DNA of 64,000 nt from Deltaproteobacteria bacterium. Its GTDB lineage: Bacteria > Desulfobacterota > Binatia > UBA9968 > JAJDTQ01. A program made the position numbers and the translations under genes. The notes under the pieces were generated by a model. It made no database searches. It saw nothing but the letters and a program-made list of their open reading frames with translations, and was not told the DNA's origin. Location: positions 1-64,000 of the forward strand of contig JAPPNE010000058.1 in the NCBI GenBank assembly GCA_028818775.1, given 5' to 3'. Each line of letters opens with the position of its first letter. Position 1 is the first letter of the stretch. This document shows positions 55,841-64,000 of this stretch, piece after piece.

Positions 55841-55869
55841 TTGACGCCGCTCCACGATAGCTGCATAAT
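55841..55869 (+). promoter_or_regulatory. Promoter of the Doc toxin-antitoxin pair
   Basis: TTGACG (55841-55846), exactly 17 bp, then CATAAT (55864-55869), 21 bp before the antitoxin ATG at 55890. This is one of the best sigma-70 matches in the window. Confidence 0.75.
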
Positions 55870-55889
55870 GGACAGGAATCGGAGGAAAC

Positions 55890-56117
55890 ATGCCCGTACC
55901 TCGAGAAAAATTCTCCAGTCAGGCCTCACCGGAACTGCTGGCAGCCGTGCGCGAGATCGCACGCCAGGATGGCCGTCATTTCCAGGCGGTTCTGGAGGAT
56001 GCCCTGCGAACGTACGTCGAGAACCGAGCCCTGGACAAGCCCCGCGCTGCGGTCATGGCCCATTTCCAGGCCAGCATGGAAAGAAACCGTCGCTTGGGCG
56101 AGTTGCTGGCCAAATGA
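55890..56117 (+). CDS. Small antitoxin of the Doc toxin
   Basis: This 75-residue protein has a probable ribbon-helix-helix core (QASPELLAAVREIARQDGRHFQAVLEDALRTYV) and a basic C-terminal helix. GGAGGAAAC precedes the ATG. Its stop overlaps the toxin ATG (ATGA), as in many type II pairs. The family is assigned from shape and position. Confidence 0.8.
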   Translation: MPVPREKFSSQASPELLAAVREIARQDGRHFQAVLEDALRTYVENRALDKPRAAVMAHFQASMERNRRLGELLAK

Positions 56118-56503
56118 ATCATGACTTCCCAACCATCCAGGAAGTCATCGCCATGCACGACGCCCTGATCGGCGAATTCGGCGGGACCATGGGCATCCGT
56201 GACGAAGGTGCCTTGGCCGCCGCGCTCATGCGACCCCAACTTGGGTACTACGACACACTCATCCAGGAAGCGGCGGCGCTCATGGAGAGTCTGGCCAACA
56301 ATCACGCCTTCGTGGACGGCAACAAACGGATCGCCTTCTTTGTCACCGACACCTTTCTGCGCATGAACGGCCGGTTCATCGACTGCGAAAACGAGGAAGC
56401 ACACGCTTTCTTCATGCACCTCTTCGAGACCGGCTCGTTCCGGTTCACTGAATTGCACTCCTGGCTCGAGGAGAAGGTCCGCCCCCTCACCCCTCCTCCC
56501 TAA
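56114..56503 (+). CDS. doc: Death-on-curing (Doc) Fic-fold toxin
   Basis: This 129-residue protein has the Doc motif HAFVDGNKR (64-72), matching HxFx[D/N]GNKR. Doc proteins phosphorylate elongation factor Tu and stop translation. The ATG overlaps the antitoxin stop. Its 3' end overlaps the convergent hydroxylase gene by 17 bp, so insertion next to that gene was tight. Confidence 0.9.
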   Translation: MNHDFPTIQEVIAMHDALIGEFGGTMGIRDEGALAAALMRPQLGYYDTLIQEAAALMESLANNHAFVDGNKRIAFFVTDTFLRMNGRFIDCENEEAHAFFMHLFETGSFRFTELHSWLEEKVRPLTPPP

Positions 56504-58772
56504 GCGCCCGCCACACCCGTTCCGGCGTCAGCGGAAGGTCGCGGATGCGCACGCCGGTGGCGCGGGCCAGGGCGCTCACCACGGACGGGGCCACGGAGAA
56601 GATGCCGCCTTCGCCCATGCCGCGGCTGCCGTAGGGGCCGATGCCGTCGCGGTTCTCCACCAGGAGGGTGTGGAACTCGGCGGGCAGGTCCTCGAACTTG
56701 GGGACGCGGTAGTCGACCAGGTTCGGGTTCAGCAACTGGTGGTCGTCGTGGACCATCTGCTCCATGAAGGTGTGGCCGATGCCCATCATCGCCGCCCCCT
56801 CCTCCTGCCCGATGCAGTGCTGCGGGTGGATGGCCTTGCCCACGTCGGCCACGGAGACGTAGCTCACCAGGTTCAGCGCGCCGGTGTCGCGGTCGATGTC
56901 CAGCTCGGCGACGCCCATGCCCACTTCCCAGAGCACCGGTGTCTGCCACCGGACCATGTTGGGGTCCATGGTGCCGCGCCCTACGATCTCGCCGGCGACG
57001 GCGCCAAAACGGCGCTCCAGGGCATCGGTGAAGGACATGGCCTGCTCGCCCGCCACGAGCTGCCCTTGCGACAAGCTCACCTTGCCGGTGGTGACGCCGA
57101 ACGCCTTGGCGGCGATGGCGCGCAACTGCCGCTTGAGGTCCCGAGCCGCGGCCTGGACCGCGCGGCCCATGACCGTGGTGGAACGGCTGGCGCCGGTGGA
57201 GTGGTCGTAGGGGGTGACCGTCGTGTCCACGGAAACCGCCCGCACCCGGTCGAGCGGCAGCGCCAATTCCTCGGCGACGATCTGGGTGAATGTCGTCCTG
57301 ACGCCCTGGCCCATCTCCGTGCTCCCGGCCATCACCGCCACGTAGCCGTCGGGCCCCAGGCGCACCAGCGCCACGGACACCGGCAACACGCCGCCGGCGT
57401 TGGTGGAGCCGCAGGCCATGCCCAGGGGCGGGCCGCCGGGCTCGCGTCCGCCAGTCTCCGTTCCGCTGCCCGTTCCAGCGCCTTTCACACGCCCCTTCCC
57501 GGCGTCATTCCCGCGGCCGGCGCGACGGTGCCAGCGGGCGCCCGCGACCAGCCGCCGGAGGCTCGAACGAAGGTTCACGTCCACCGGCCGCAGCCTTGGC
57601 TGAAGCGTCTCGCCGCGCTTGAGCAGGTTCCTGTCCCGCAGCTCCACCGGGTCCATGCCCAACTCCGCCGCTATCTCGTCCATCTGCGACTCGCAGGCGA
57701 AGATGGTCTGGGGAGCGGCCACGGAACGGAACGAGCCCGCGGAGCCGGCGTTGGTGTGCACCGAGTAGACGTCGCTTCTGAGATGAGGGATACGGTACGG
57801 CCCCAGCACGCGGGTGGCGGCGAGCTGCGCCACCATGCGCGTGTTCTCCGTGAACGCGCCGGTGTCGAGCCGGATCTCGGCCTGCCGCGCCACCAGCGTG
57901 CCGTCGTTCTTCACTCCGGTCCTGAGTTCCACGACGGCGCCGTGGCGCCGCACCGTCACCATCGCCTCGGGGACGGACAGGCAAAGCCGCACGGGACGGC
58001 CCGCCTTGCGCGACAGCACTACCACCAGCGGCTCGAACTTGGTGTAGGACTTGCCGCCGAAGCCACCGCCGAGATAGGGCACCCGCAGCCGCACTTGGGA
58101 GCGGGTCATGCCGAAGATGCGCGCGATGTCCCCCTCCACGAGGAACGGATGCTGCGCCGAGGACCACAGGTCGATGCCGTCGGCGCCGTACCGGGCCACC
58201 GCGGCGTGGGGCTCCATGCTGTAGTGGTAGACCATGGGGAAGGTGTAACGTCCCTCGAAAACGCGGTCCGAGGCGGCGAAGCCCTCCTCCACGTCGCCCT
58301 GCTCCACCCGCTCGTGGGCGCACACGTTGCCGGGCGCGTCGTCGTGGATCAGCGGCGCCCCCGGGGCCAGCGCGGCATCCATGCCCAGAGCCGACGGCAA
58401 CTCCTCGTAGTCCACGTCGATGAGCGCCAGCGCCGCCTCCGCGGTGTGCTCGTCCTCCGCCGCTACCGCCGCCACGGGCTCGCCCACGTAGCGCACCTTT
58501 TCCAGGGCCACCACCGGGCGGCCGTTGTAGAAGGGGTCGAGGCCCGCGAGGTCACCCGCGGTCACCACCGCGCGCACGCCGTCCAGGGCCTCCGCCTTGG
58601 ACGTGTCGACGGCACGGACGCGCGCGTGCGGCAACGGGCTTCTCAGGATCCGGCCTTCAAGCATCCCGTGCAGTACGATGTCGCCGGTGTATTTGGCGCG
58701 CCCCGTCACCTTGTCAAAGCCGTCCACCCGCGGGACATCCCGGCCGACGTGCTGGAACCTTGATTGCGGCAT
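56487..58772 (-). CDS. Solitary molybdenum hydroxylase large subunit with internal insert
   Basis: This 761-residue protein has the large-subunit motifs RYVGEPVAAVAAEDEHTAE, YLGGGFGGKSYTKFEP and GSRGMGEGGIFS. No FAD or 2Fe-2S gene lies beside it. Around residues 415-455 it carries a Gly/Arg-rich insert (AGRGNDAGKGRVKGAGTGSG) not expected in the family; the matching DNA contains TCATTCCCGCG (57505-57515), shared with the REP-like hairpin at 42629. It may use subunits encoded elsewhere. Confidence 0.9.
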   Translation of the reverse strand: MPQSRFQHVGRDVPRVDGFDKVTGRAKYTGDIVLHGMLEGRILRSPLPHARVRAVDTSKAEALDGVRAVVTAGDLAGLDPFYNGRPVVALEKVRYVGEPVAAVAAEDEHTAEAALALIDVDYEELPSALGMDAALAPGAPLIHDDAPGNVCAHERVEQGDVEEGFAASDRVFEGRYTFPMVYHYSMEPHAAVARYGADGIDLWSSAQHPFLVEGDIARIFGMTRSQVRLRVPYLGGGFGGKSYTKFEPLVVVLSRKAGRPVRLCLSVPEAMVTVRRHGAVVELRTGVKNDGTLVARQAEIRLDTGAFTENTRMVAQLAATRVLGPYRIPHLRSDVYSVHTNAGSAGSFRSVAAPQTIFACESQMDEIAAELGMDPVELRDRNLLKRGETLQPRLRPVDVNLRSSLRRLVAGARWHRRAGRGNDAGKGRVKGAGTGSGTETGGREPGGPPLGMACGSTNAGGVLPVSVALVRLGPDGYVAVMAGSTEMGQGVRTTFTQIVAEELALPLDRVRAVSVDTTVTPYDHSTGASRSTTVMGRAVQAAARDLKRQLRAIAAKAFGVTTGKVSLSQGQLVAGEQAMSFTDALERRFGAVAGEIVGRGTMDPNMVRWQTPVLWEVGMGVAELDIDRDTGALNLVSYVSVADVGKAIHPQHCIGQEEGAAMMGIGHTFMEQMVHDDHQLLNPNLVDYRVPKFEDLPAEFHTLLVENRDGIGPYGSRGMGEGGIFSVAPSVVSALARATGVRIRDLPLTPERVWRALREEG

Positions 58773-59075
58773 GCTGCTCGTTTCTCCTCCGCTCCTTACA
58801 ACACACTAACACCGCCGGCCGGACCGTCGCCACTTCTCCGTGGATCGCCCGACTTGTTCGTGGCGTACCGGGCGTTTTCCCATTCGAAGGACCATCGCCC
58901 TCCGCGAAATAGTGGCTTCAAATCACAAGGTGTGATATTGCGAATTTACGATCCCATTCCGAGAATCGAGCGGAGTGCCAGGAAGCGGATACGCTGCCGG
59001 CGGTTGCGTTTCCCGCGACTCCGACACAGGTACGAACCACCAACGCACGCTTTTCATAGCTGGCGAGGATGAGAG
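58773..59075. other. 303-bp gap upstream of the efflux operon, with an inverted repeat
   Basis: No convincing gene is seen; the single open frame here is Arg-rich and unlike any family. ATCACA (58922-58927) and TGTGAT (58931-58936) are a perfect inverted repeat with a 3-bp centre in an AT-richer patch. It could be an operator for the efflux genes. The gap is divergent between the hydroxylase and adaptor genes and so should hold both promoters. Confidence 0.4.
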
Positions 59076-60233
59076 ATGGCACAATCAAGTGAATCCGGCC
59101 GGCCTCAATGGCTCGGTATCGTTCAACTGGCCGCGATACTCCTCATAGTCGTGATCGCTCTCTACTTCGCGCGCGCACCTGGTCGCGTGGCCCTCGACGC
59201 CACGCCGGACCTGAACGCGGAGGAGGGCAAGCCCACCGTCAGCGTGATCCAGCCCAAGCCGACCAAGCAAGCGCTGACCGTCCAGTTGACGGGTTCCGTC
59301 CGGGTCGAACAGCAGGCGCGGCTGATGTCCGAGGTAACGGGTCGCGTGGTATGGATTTCACCGAAGTTCAGCAACGGGGGATCGATACCGGCCAACGAGA
59401 CGTTCATCAAGATCGATACCGCCGAACACGAGATCCGGGTGGAAAGGGCGGAGATGGCGGTGAAGGCAGCGGAAGCCCGGGTGTGGGTCGAGAAGGCCGG
59501 CGGCGAAGAGGACGCGAGGGAATTCTTGCGCGCGAACCCGGGCGCCGAGGTTTCCGACTCGGTGCGCCGCTTGCCGTCGATAGCGGAAATGGAAGCCGAG
59601 CTGGCGCAGGCGCGGGCGGTGCTGAAGCTCGCGAAGCTGCGGCTGGAACAGACGAACATCTCCCTGCCGTACGACAGCCGCGTGCTGGCCACCGAGCTGG
59701 AGGTGGGCGAGTTCGTAGGGCCCGCCAGATCGGTGTCTGGCCGCGCGGGGAGGCTGGGCACCGTGTACCGGACCGATGCGATCAGGGTGAGAGTGCCGGT
59801 GGACCCCAAGGACCTGGCGTACCTCTTCCCTGTGATCGGCCGCTCCGCCCGCGTTCGGACCCAGTTGGGAGCGTACGACGCAACGGTGGAGCGCGTGTCA
59901 TCGGCGGTGGCCCCGGGCACGCGCCTCGCCGGGATGTTCCTCAAGTTCTCGGATGACATCCCCAAGGAAAGGTTACCCCTGCCGGGCATGTTCGCGCACG
60001 TCCGGATCGAGGGCCCCTCGTACGACAATGTCTACGTGCTGCCGGAATCCGTTCTGCAGGAAGGCAGCAGCGTCTGGGTGGTCGACAAGGGCGCGCTGAA
60101 GTCGGTCGCACCCAAGACCCTCGGACGCACGGACGCAGGCTGGATCGTGGAGGCGTTCGACGCGGGCGAGGGCGTGGTCGTGGGCGCGCCGCCGGGAGCC
60201 AGGAAAGGCTTGGCGGTGGCGGTGGCGGAATAA
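59076..60233 (+). CDS. RND efflux periplasmic adaptor (HlyD/MFP family)
   Basis: This 385-residue protein has an N-terminal membrane anchor (LGIVQLAAILLIVVIALYFA), a lipoyl-like half (VQLTGSVRVEQQARLMSEVTGRV), a long helical hairpin (about 125-200) and a beta-barrel. It links an RND pump to the outer-membrane channel. The pump gene follows after 12 bp. No outer-membrane channel gene is in the window. Confidence 0.92.
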   Translation: MAQSSESGRPQWLGIVQLAAILLIVVIALYFARAPGRVALDATPDLNAEEGKPTVSVIQPKPTKQALTVQLTGSVRVEQQARLMSEVTGRVVWISPKFSNGGSIPANETFIKIDTAEHEIRVERAEMAVKAAEARVWVEKAGGEEDAREFLRANPGAEVSDSVRRLPSIAEMEAELAQARAVLKLAKLRLEQTNISLPYDSRVLATELEVGEFVGPARSVSGRAGRLGTVYRTDAIRVRVPVDPKDLAYLFPVIGRSARVRTQLGAYDATVERVSSAVAPGTRLAGMFLKFSDDIPKERLPLPGMFAHVRIEGPSYDNVYVLPESVLQEGSSVWVVDKGALKSVAPKTLGRTDAGWIVEAFDAGEGVVVGAPPGARKGLAVAVAE

Positions 60234-60245
60234 AGGAGTCCGGAC

Positions 60246-63200
60246 GTGAGCACCACCGACGCTGGAGCCGCCACCAACAAGGGACCGATCGCCTGGTTCG
60301 CCCGCAATCCGGTCGCCGCCAACCTGCTGCTGTTGTTCCTGATCATCGGCGGCGTGGTCGCCGGACGGCACCTCGCGGTTCAACTCTACCCCTACTTCGA
60401 TCTTCGGACGATTACCGTGACGGTGCCGGCGCCCGGTTCGTCGCCCAAGGAGGTGGAAGAAGACATCAACCGCCGCATCGAGGAAGCCATCGTCGGGCTC
60501 AGAGGGGTGGAAAGGGTCGTGGGGACGGCCACCCAGGGGCTCGGCCGGCTCAGGGTCGAACTGGAAACCTTCGCCGATCCCGACACCGTCCTGAACGATG
60601 TCCAGAACGCCGTGGACGGCATCGAGAACTTCCCGCCACTGAACGCGGAAAGACCGGACGTCACGCTCCACCGCATCGCCATCGAGGTCTTGACGCTGGC
60701 AGTGTCGTCTTCCCACGCCTCCGAGAACGAGCTGCGTCTCGCCGCCGAGAACGTGCGCGACGAGCTGCTGGCCTTGCCGTCGGTTTCACAGGTGACGCTG
60801 CACGGCACCCGCGACCGCGAGATCACCATCGAGTTGAGCGAGGAAGAGCTGCGGCGGCACAATCTCTCCATCGCCCAGATCTCCCGTCTCGTGAGACGCG
60901 CTTCCCTCAATCTCACTTTCGGCGAACTGCGAACCGAGGCCGGCGGCGTGGTCTTGCAGACCATCACCAAGCGCCGCACCGGCGACGAGTTCAAGGACAT
61001 CCCTCTGATCACGCGGCTCGGCGGCGCCATCGTCACCCTTGGCGACGTCGCGACCATCCGCGACGGGTTCGTGGACGAGGACATCGTCTCCGAGGTCAAC
61101 GGCCAAGCCACCGTGTTCGTCCGAATCAATGCCGTCGAGCAGGAGTCGGTGGTCGAGATCGGCGACGAAGTCAAGACGTGGCTCGCCGGCCGCAAGGCTC
61201 CCGGGAACGTCACGGTCGGCATCTGGAACGACCGGGCGACCCCCGCCCTGGACAGGCTGCAGGAGATCATCCGCAACGGCATCCTCGGTGCATTGCTGGT
61301 TTTCCTGACCCTGGTCCTGGTGTTCGACCTGCGCGTCGCCACCTGGATCACCATAGGGATTCCACTGTCCTTCATCGGCTCGCTGATCTTCTTCGGCGCC
61401 GCCGACCTGACCCTCAACATCGGCACCATCTTCGCCTTCTTCCTCCTCATCGGCATCGTCGTGGACGACTCCGTGGTGGTGGGCGAGAGCATCGCGGCGG
61501 AACGCGCGAACGGGAAGAGCGCGGCGGACGCGGCCATCTCCGGCGCCAGGGCGATGGTCGGTCCGATCACCGTGGGGGCGGCCACCACCTTGCTCGCCTT
61601 CGCGCCGCTTCTCTTCGTCACCTCGGGCGGCTACCAGCTCACCACCGTCTTTCCCTACGTGGCGGTCTTCGTCCTCCTGGTCTCGCTGGTGGAGTCCTTC
61701 TTCGTCCTGCCCGCGCACCTGTCACACGAGCGCCCGTGGAGCGCGCCGCCGTTGAGCGACATCCAACGCCGGATGGACGACGTGATCGACCGGGCGCGGG
61801 ACTCCATCGTGGCGCCGTCGGTGGCGCGCGCCGTACAACATCCCTGGCTCACCCTGGCGATCGGGGCGGTGGTGGTGCTCATCGGGGCACTGCTCCTGCG
61901 ATCCGGCAACGTCCGGGTCGTCATCATCGACCAGGATGCGCTCGCCTCCGACAGCATTCAGGCGGACCTGCATCTGCCGCCGGGGACGCCGTTCGAACAG
62001 ACTCTCGCCGCGGCCGAGCGTTTCGCGAACGCCGCCCGCTCCATCAACGATCAACTCGACGGCACCTCGATCAAGTCCGTGGCCATAACCGCCGGCAATC
62101 TCATGCAGATCCGGACATCGGACATCGGCACCAACCGCAGCAACGTGGGTTCGGTGCGGATACATCTCAACCCGCGTCCGGTGCGCACCGCCTCGTCCAG
62201 GGATATCGAGCGGGTCTGGCGCCGGAACGTCGGCGACACGTCGGAACTGGAGAGCGTTGCTTTCCAGAGCGCACGCGTGCAGGCCAAGCCGCCGGTCTCT
62301 TATGCGCTGGTGCACCCTGACACGGACGTGCTGAAAAACGCCGCCGCGGAGTTGAAAGCCTCCCTGGCCACCGTGCCGGGGGTCTTCGGCATCTCCGACA
62401 GCCTGTCCGCCGGCAAGCGGCACTTCGAGATCCAGCTCACGCGGGCCGGGAAGGCGGCGGGATTGACGCCGGCGGGCATCGGCGCCCAGTTGCGCGCCAG
62501 CTTCCACGGGGTGGAAGTCCAGCGCATCCAGCGCGGCCGGGAGGAAGTCAGGGTCGTGGTGCGGTATCCGGCCGAGCGGCGGCAAAGCCTGGGAGACCTG
62601 GCCAACGAGCGGATCCGCCGGCCCGGGGGCGGAAATGGGGGACGAGGACGGGACCGCGGCGCGCCCGGCGGCGGCGAGGTGCCGCTGTCCACGGTGGCCA
62701 CGCTCACCGAGAACCGCGAATTGACCACGCTGACGCGTATCGACGGCAAGCAGGCCGCGTTCGTGGACGCGCGTATCGAAGCCGTCGTGACCACCCCCCG
62801 CCAGGCCAGGCGGGAGGTCGGGGAAAGGATCATCCCCGATCTGCTCGCCAAGTACCCCGGCCTCAAGGTTGAACCCGACGGGGCGGCCCGAGACGAGAAG
62901 GATTTGTTGGGCACGCTCGGGCTGTTGGTTCCCCTCGTGCTGCTGGCCATGTACGCGCTGATGGCCGCGTTCCTGCGCAGCTACTGGAAACCTTTGGTGG
63001 CCGTGGTGGGCATTCCGATTTCGTTCGCCGGAGCGGTGCTGACCCACTGGATCCTCGGGTGGGACTTCGCCGCCATGTCGCTGTTCGGAATCGTCGCGGT
63101 GGGCGGGATCATCGTGAACGACGCCCTGGTGCTGCTGGACCGCTACAACCTTCTCCGCAGGGAAAACGACATGATGCCGGCCATCGCGGCGGCGTCCGCG

Positions 63201-63407
63201 GCGACCCGCCATCGCTTCCGCGCGGTGATGCTGACCAGCCTCACGACCGTGGTGGGACTGTCGCCATTGCTCTACGAACGCAGCGACGAGCTGATCTTCC
63301 TGGTGCCGTTCGTGGTCAGCATGCTGGGCGGGCTCATCCTGTCGACGATCTTCATCCTGTTCCTCCTGCCGGCCTTGGTGATGATCGTCGACGGCCGCTA
63401 CGATTAG
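60246..63407 (+). CDS. RND-family efflux permease
   Basis: This 1053-residue inner-membrane pump has the usual double layout: one helix, a large periplasmic loop, six helices, then the same again. Helix 4 carries FLLIGIVVDDSVVVGE, whose Asp pair is the proton relay. The second loop has a Gly/Arg-rich patch (RRPGGGNGGRGRDRGAPGGG). The start is GTG with AAAGGAG upstream. Substrate unknown; resembles the multidrug (AcrB/MdtB) branch more than the metal branch. Confidence 0.94.
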   Translation: MSTTDAGAATNKGPIAWFARNPVAANLLLLFLIIGGVVAGRHLAVQLYPYFDLRTITVTVPAPGSSPKEVEEDINRRIEEAIVGLRGVERVVGTATQGLGRLRVELETFADPDTVLNDVQNAVDGIENFPPLNAERPDVTLHRIAIEVLTLAVSSSHASENELRLAAENVRDELLALPSVSQVTLHGTRDREITIELSEEELRRHNLSIAQISRLVRRASLNLTFGELRTEAGGVVLQTITKRRTGDEFKDIPLITRLGGAIVTLGDVATIRDGFVDEDIVSEVNGQATVFVRINAVEQESVVEIGDEVKTWLAGRKAPGNVTVGIWNDRATPALDRLQEIIRNGILGALLVFLTLVLVFDLRVATWITIGIPLSFIGSLIFFGAADLTLNIGTIFAFFLLIGIVVDDSVVVGESIAAERANGKSAADAAISGARAMVGPITVGAATTLLAFAPLLFVTSGGYQLTTVFPYVAVFVLLVSLVESFFVLPAHLSHERPWSAPPLSDIQRRMDDVIDRARDSIVAPSVARAVQHPWLTLAIGAVVVLIGALLLRSGNVRVVIIDQDALASDSIQADLHLPPGTPFEQTLAAAERFANAARSINDQLDGTSIKSVAITAGNLMQIRTSDIGTNRSNVGSVRIHLNPRPVRTASSRDIERVWRRNVGDTSELESVAFQSARVQAKPPVSYALVHPDTDVLKNAAAELKASLATVPGVFGISDSLSAGKRHFEIQLTRAGKAAGLTPAGIGAQLRASFHGVEVQRIQRGREEVRVVVRYPAERRQSLGDLANERIRRPGGGNGGRGRDRGAPGGGEVPLSTVATLTENRELTTLTRIDGKQAAFVDARIEAVVTTPRQARREVGERIIPDLLAKYPGLKVEPDGAARDEKDLLGTLGLLVPLVLLAMYALMAAFLRSYWKPLVAVVGIPISFAGAVLTHWILGWDFAAMSLFGIVAVGGIIVNDALVLLDRYNLLRRENDMMPAIAAASAATRHRFRAVMLTSLTTVVGLSPLLYERSDELIFLVPFVVSMLGGLILSTIFILFLLPALVMIVDGRYD

Positions 63408-63425
63408 TGTCCTGTTCGGTTGATT

Positions 63426-63450
63426 CGCACGATTACGTGCGGATGATTTT
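63426..63450 (+). terminator. Weak terminator after the efflux operon
   Basis: CGCACG-ATTA-CGTGCG (63426-63441) is a 6-bp stem followed by GATGATTTT. It lies 18 bp past the pump stop. The T-run is short and delayed, so strength is modest. Confidence 0.45.
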
Positions 63451-63512
63451 CGTCGTCGGGATCGGGCCAGGCCAGGTCCCGACGATACGGGTTTGACCCT
63501 CCGGTCGCGATC

Positions 63513-64000
63513 ATGACCTCGTTGACCCCCATCCGACTCATCCAGTTCCGAGCCGCCTACAACCTGCCTGTGCACGCGGCCATGGAGAACGGCATCTTCG
63601 CCGGCGCGGGGCTCGCCGTGGAGATCGAGTACACACCGGGCTCCGCGTATCTCGTCGAAGCCGTGCGCACGGGCCGCTCCACCATCGGCCACGCGGCCGC
63701 GGATGACGTGGTTTGCGACGTGGAGAACCAGCCCGGCTCGGACCTGTTCGCGTTCATGGGGCTCCACAGCGGCCTGCTGAGCCTCGTGGGCGCGCCCGGG
63801 TGTCCCGACATGGAGTCCCTGCGCGGCAAACCCCTGGCGGTGGACGCGCGCGACAGCGGCTTCGTCTTCATCCTGGAGAAGGCGCTGCGCGACCACGGTT
63901 TCGGCGCGCACGAATACGAGCTTGTGGAGGTGGGCGGCTGGGAGAGCCGCTACCAGACGCTCATCGAGGGCAGGCTCTTCGCCACGCTGCTCACCCCGCC
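63513..64000 (+). CDS. NMT1/SsuA-like ABC substrate-binding protein, partial
   Basis: This frame runs off the right edge; 162 codons are visible. It opens MTSLTPIRLIQFRAAYNLPV and has AAMENGIFAGAGLAVEIEY and EAVRTGRSTIGHAAADDVVC, the pattern of NMT1/SsuA-type binding proteins. No signal peptide is seen, so either the start is upstream or the protein is cytoplasmic or an enzyme relative. No transporter gene is visible in the window. Confidence 0.75.
   Translation, partial: MTSLTPIRLIQFRAAYNLPVHAAMENGIFAGAGLAVEIEYTPGSAYLVEAVRTGRSTIGHAAADDVVCDVENQPGSDLFAFMGLHSGLLSLVGAPGCPDMESLRGKPLAVDARDSGFVFILEKALRDHGFGAHEYELVEVGGWESRYQTLIEGRLFATLLTP

Noticed and set aside
58922-58936. CRP/FNR binding site
   Set aside because: A CRP site is TGTGA-N6-TCACA; here the halves are in the reverse order (TCACA-N3-TGTGA).
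58764-59072. A 102-codon frame in the gap before the efflux genes
   Set aside because: Arg-rich composition, no ribosome site and no family; it overlaps the start of the hydroxylase gene on the other strand.

Overview
The window is dense, GC-rich bacterial DNA with mostly short intergenic gaps and clear Shine-Dalgarno sites. It encodes Lnt, PlsY and an RND pump, so the cell is Gram-negative. CaiB/BaiF CoA-transferase, amidohydrolase-2, luciferase-like monooxygenase, TAXI-TRAP and molybdenum-hydroxylase genes together suggest an environmental heterotroph, perhaps of a Deltaproteobacteria, Binatota or Tectomicrobia-like lineage. That placement is inference; no rRNA or tRNA gene was recognised.

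Region 1 (1-12.1 kb) is a complete subtype I-G (formerly I-U) CRISPR-Cas locus read right to left: cas3 (helicase then HD), csx17 (cas8g), csb1 (cas7g), csb2 (cas5-cas6 fusion), a cas4-cas1 fusion, cas2, a leader of about 227 bp, and an array of 14 identical 36-bp repeats with 13 spacers running off the left edge. A WYL-domain regulator and a TPR protein lie upstream on the same strand.

Region 2 (13-22.6 kb) has a small hypothetical gene divergent from a LexA/S24-type repressor with a clear promoter-operator. Two tandem enoyl-CoA hydratase paralogues, a DUF433/DUF5615-type toxin-antitoxin pair, a double CaiB/BaiF CoA-transferase, an LVIVD-repeat protein, an RRM protein and an amidohydrolase follow.

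Region 3 (22.7-33.8 kb) is mixed housekeeping and metabolism: lnt, a LOG-family protein, an SMR exporter with a possible bistable leader, a ComD/ComE-like thiamine-diphosphate decarboxylase pair, a D-2-hydroxyacid dehydrogenase, a pterin dehydratase, two more amidohydrolases, RNase D and an M19 dipeptidase.

Region 4 (33.8-39 kb) holds PIN/ribbon-helix-helix and Xre/RES toxin-antitoxin pairs, plsY, a bicupin with a strong terminator, and an autoinhibited Fic protein flanked by related palindromes.

Region 5 (39-64 kb) is catabolism and transport: an M24 peptidase, a threonine-synthase-like enzyme, three luciferase-like monooxygenases, a DUF1611 protein, a TAXI-TRAP transporter, a Tat-exported amine oxidase, a three-subunit molybdenum hydroxylase, a probably frameshifted unknown gene, a Doc toxin-antitoxin pair, a solitary molybdenum hydroxylase large subunit, an RND efflux pair and the start of a NMT1/SsuA-like binding protein.

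The strongest leads for new biology are the I-G locus with its self-complementary repeat and putative WYL control, the Fic gene bracketed by palindromes, and the mutually exclusive hairpins in front of the SMR exporter gene.
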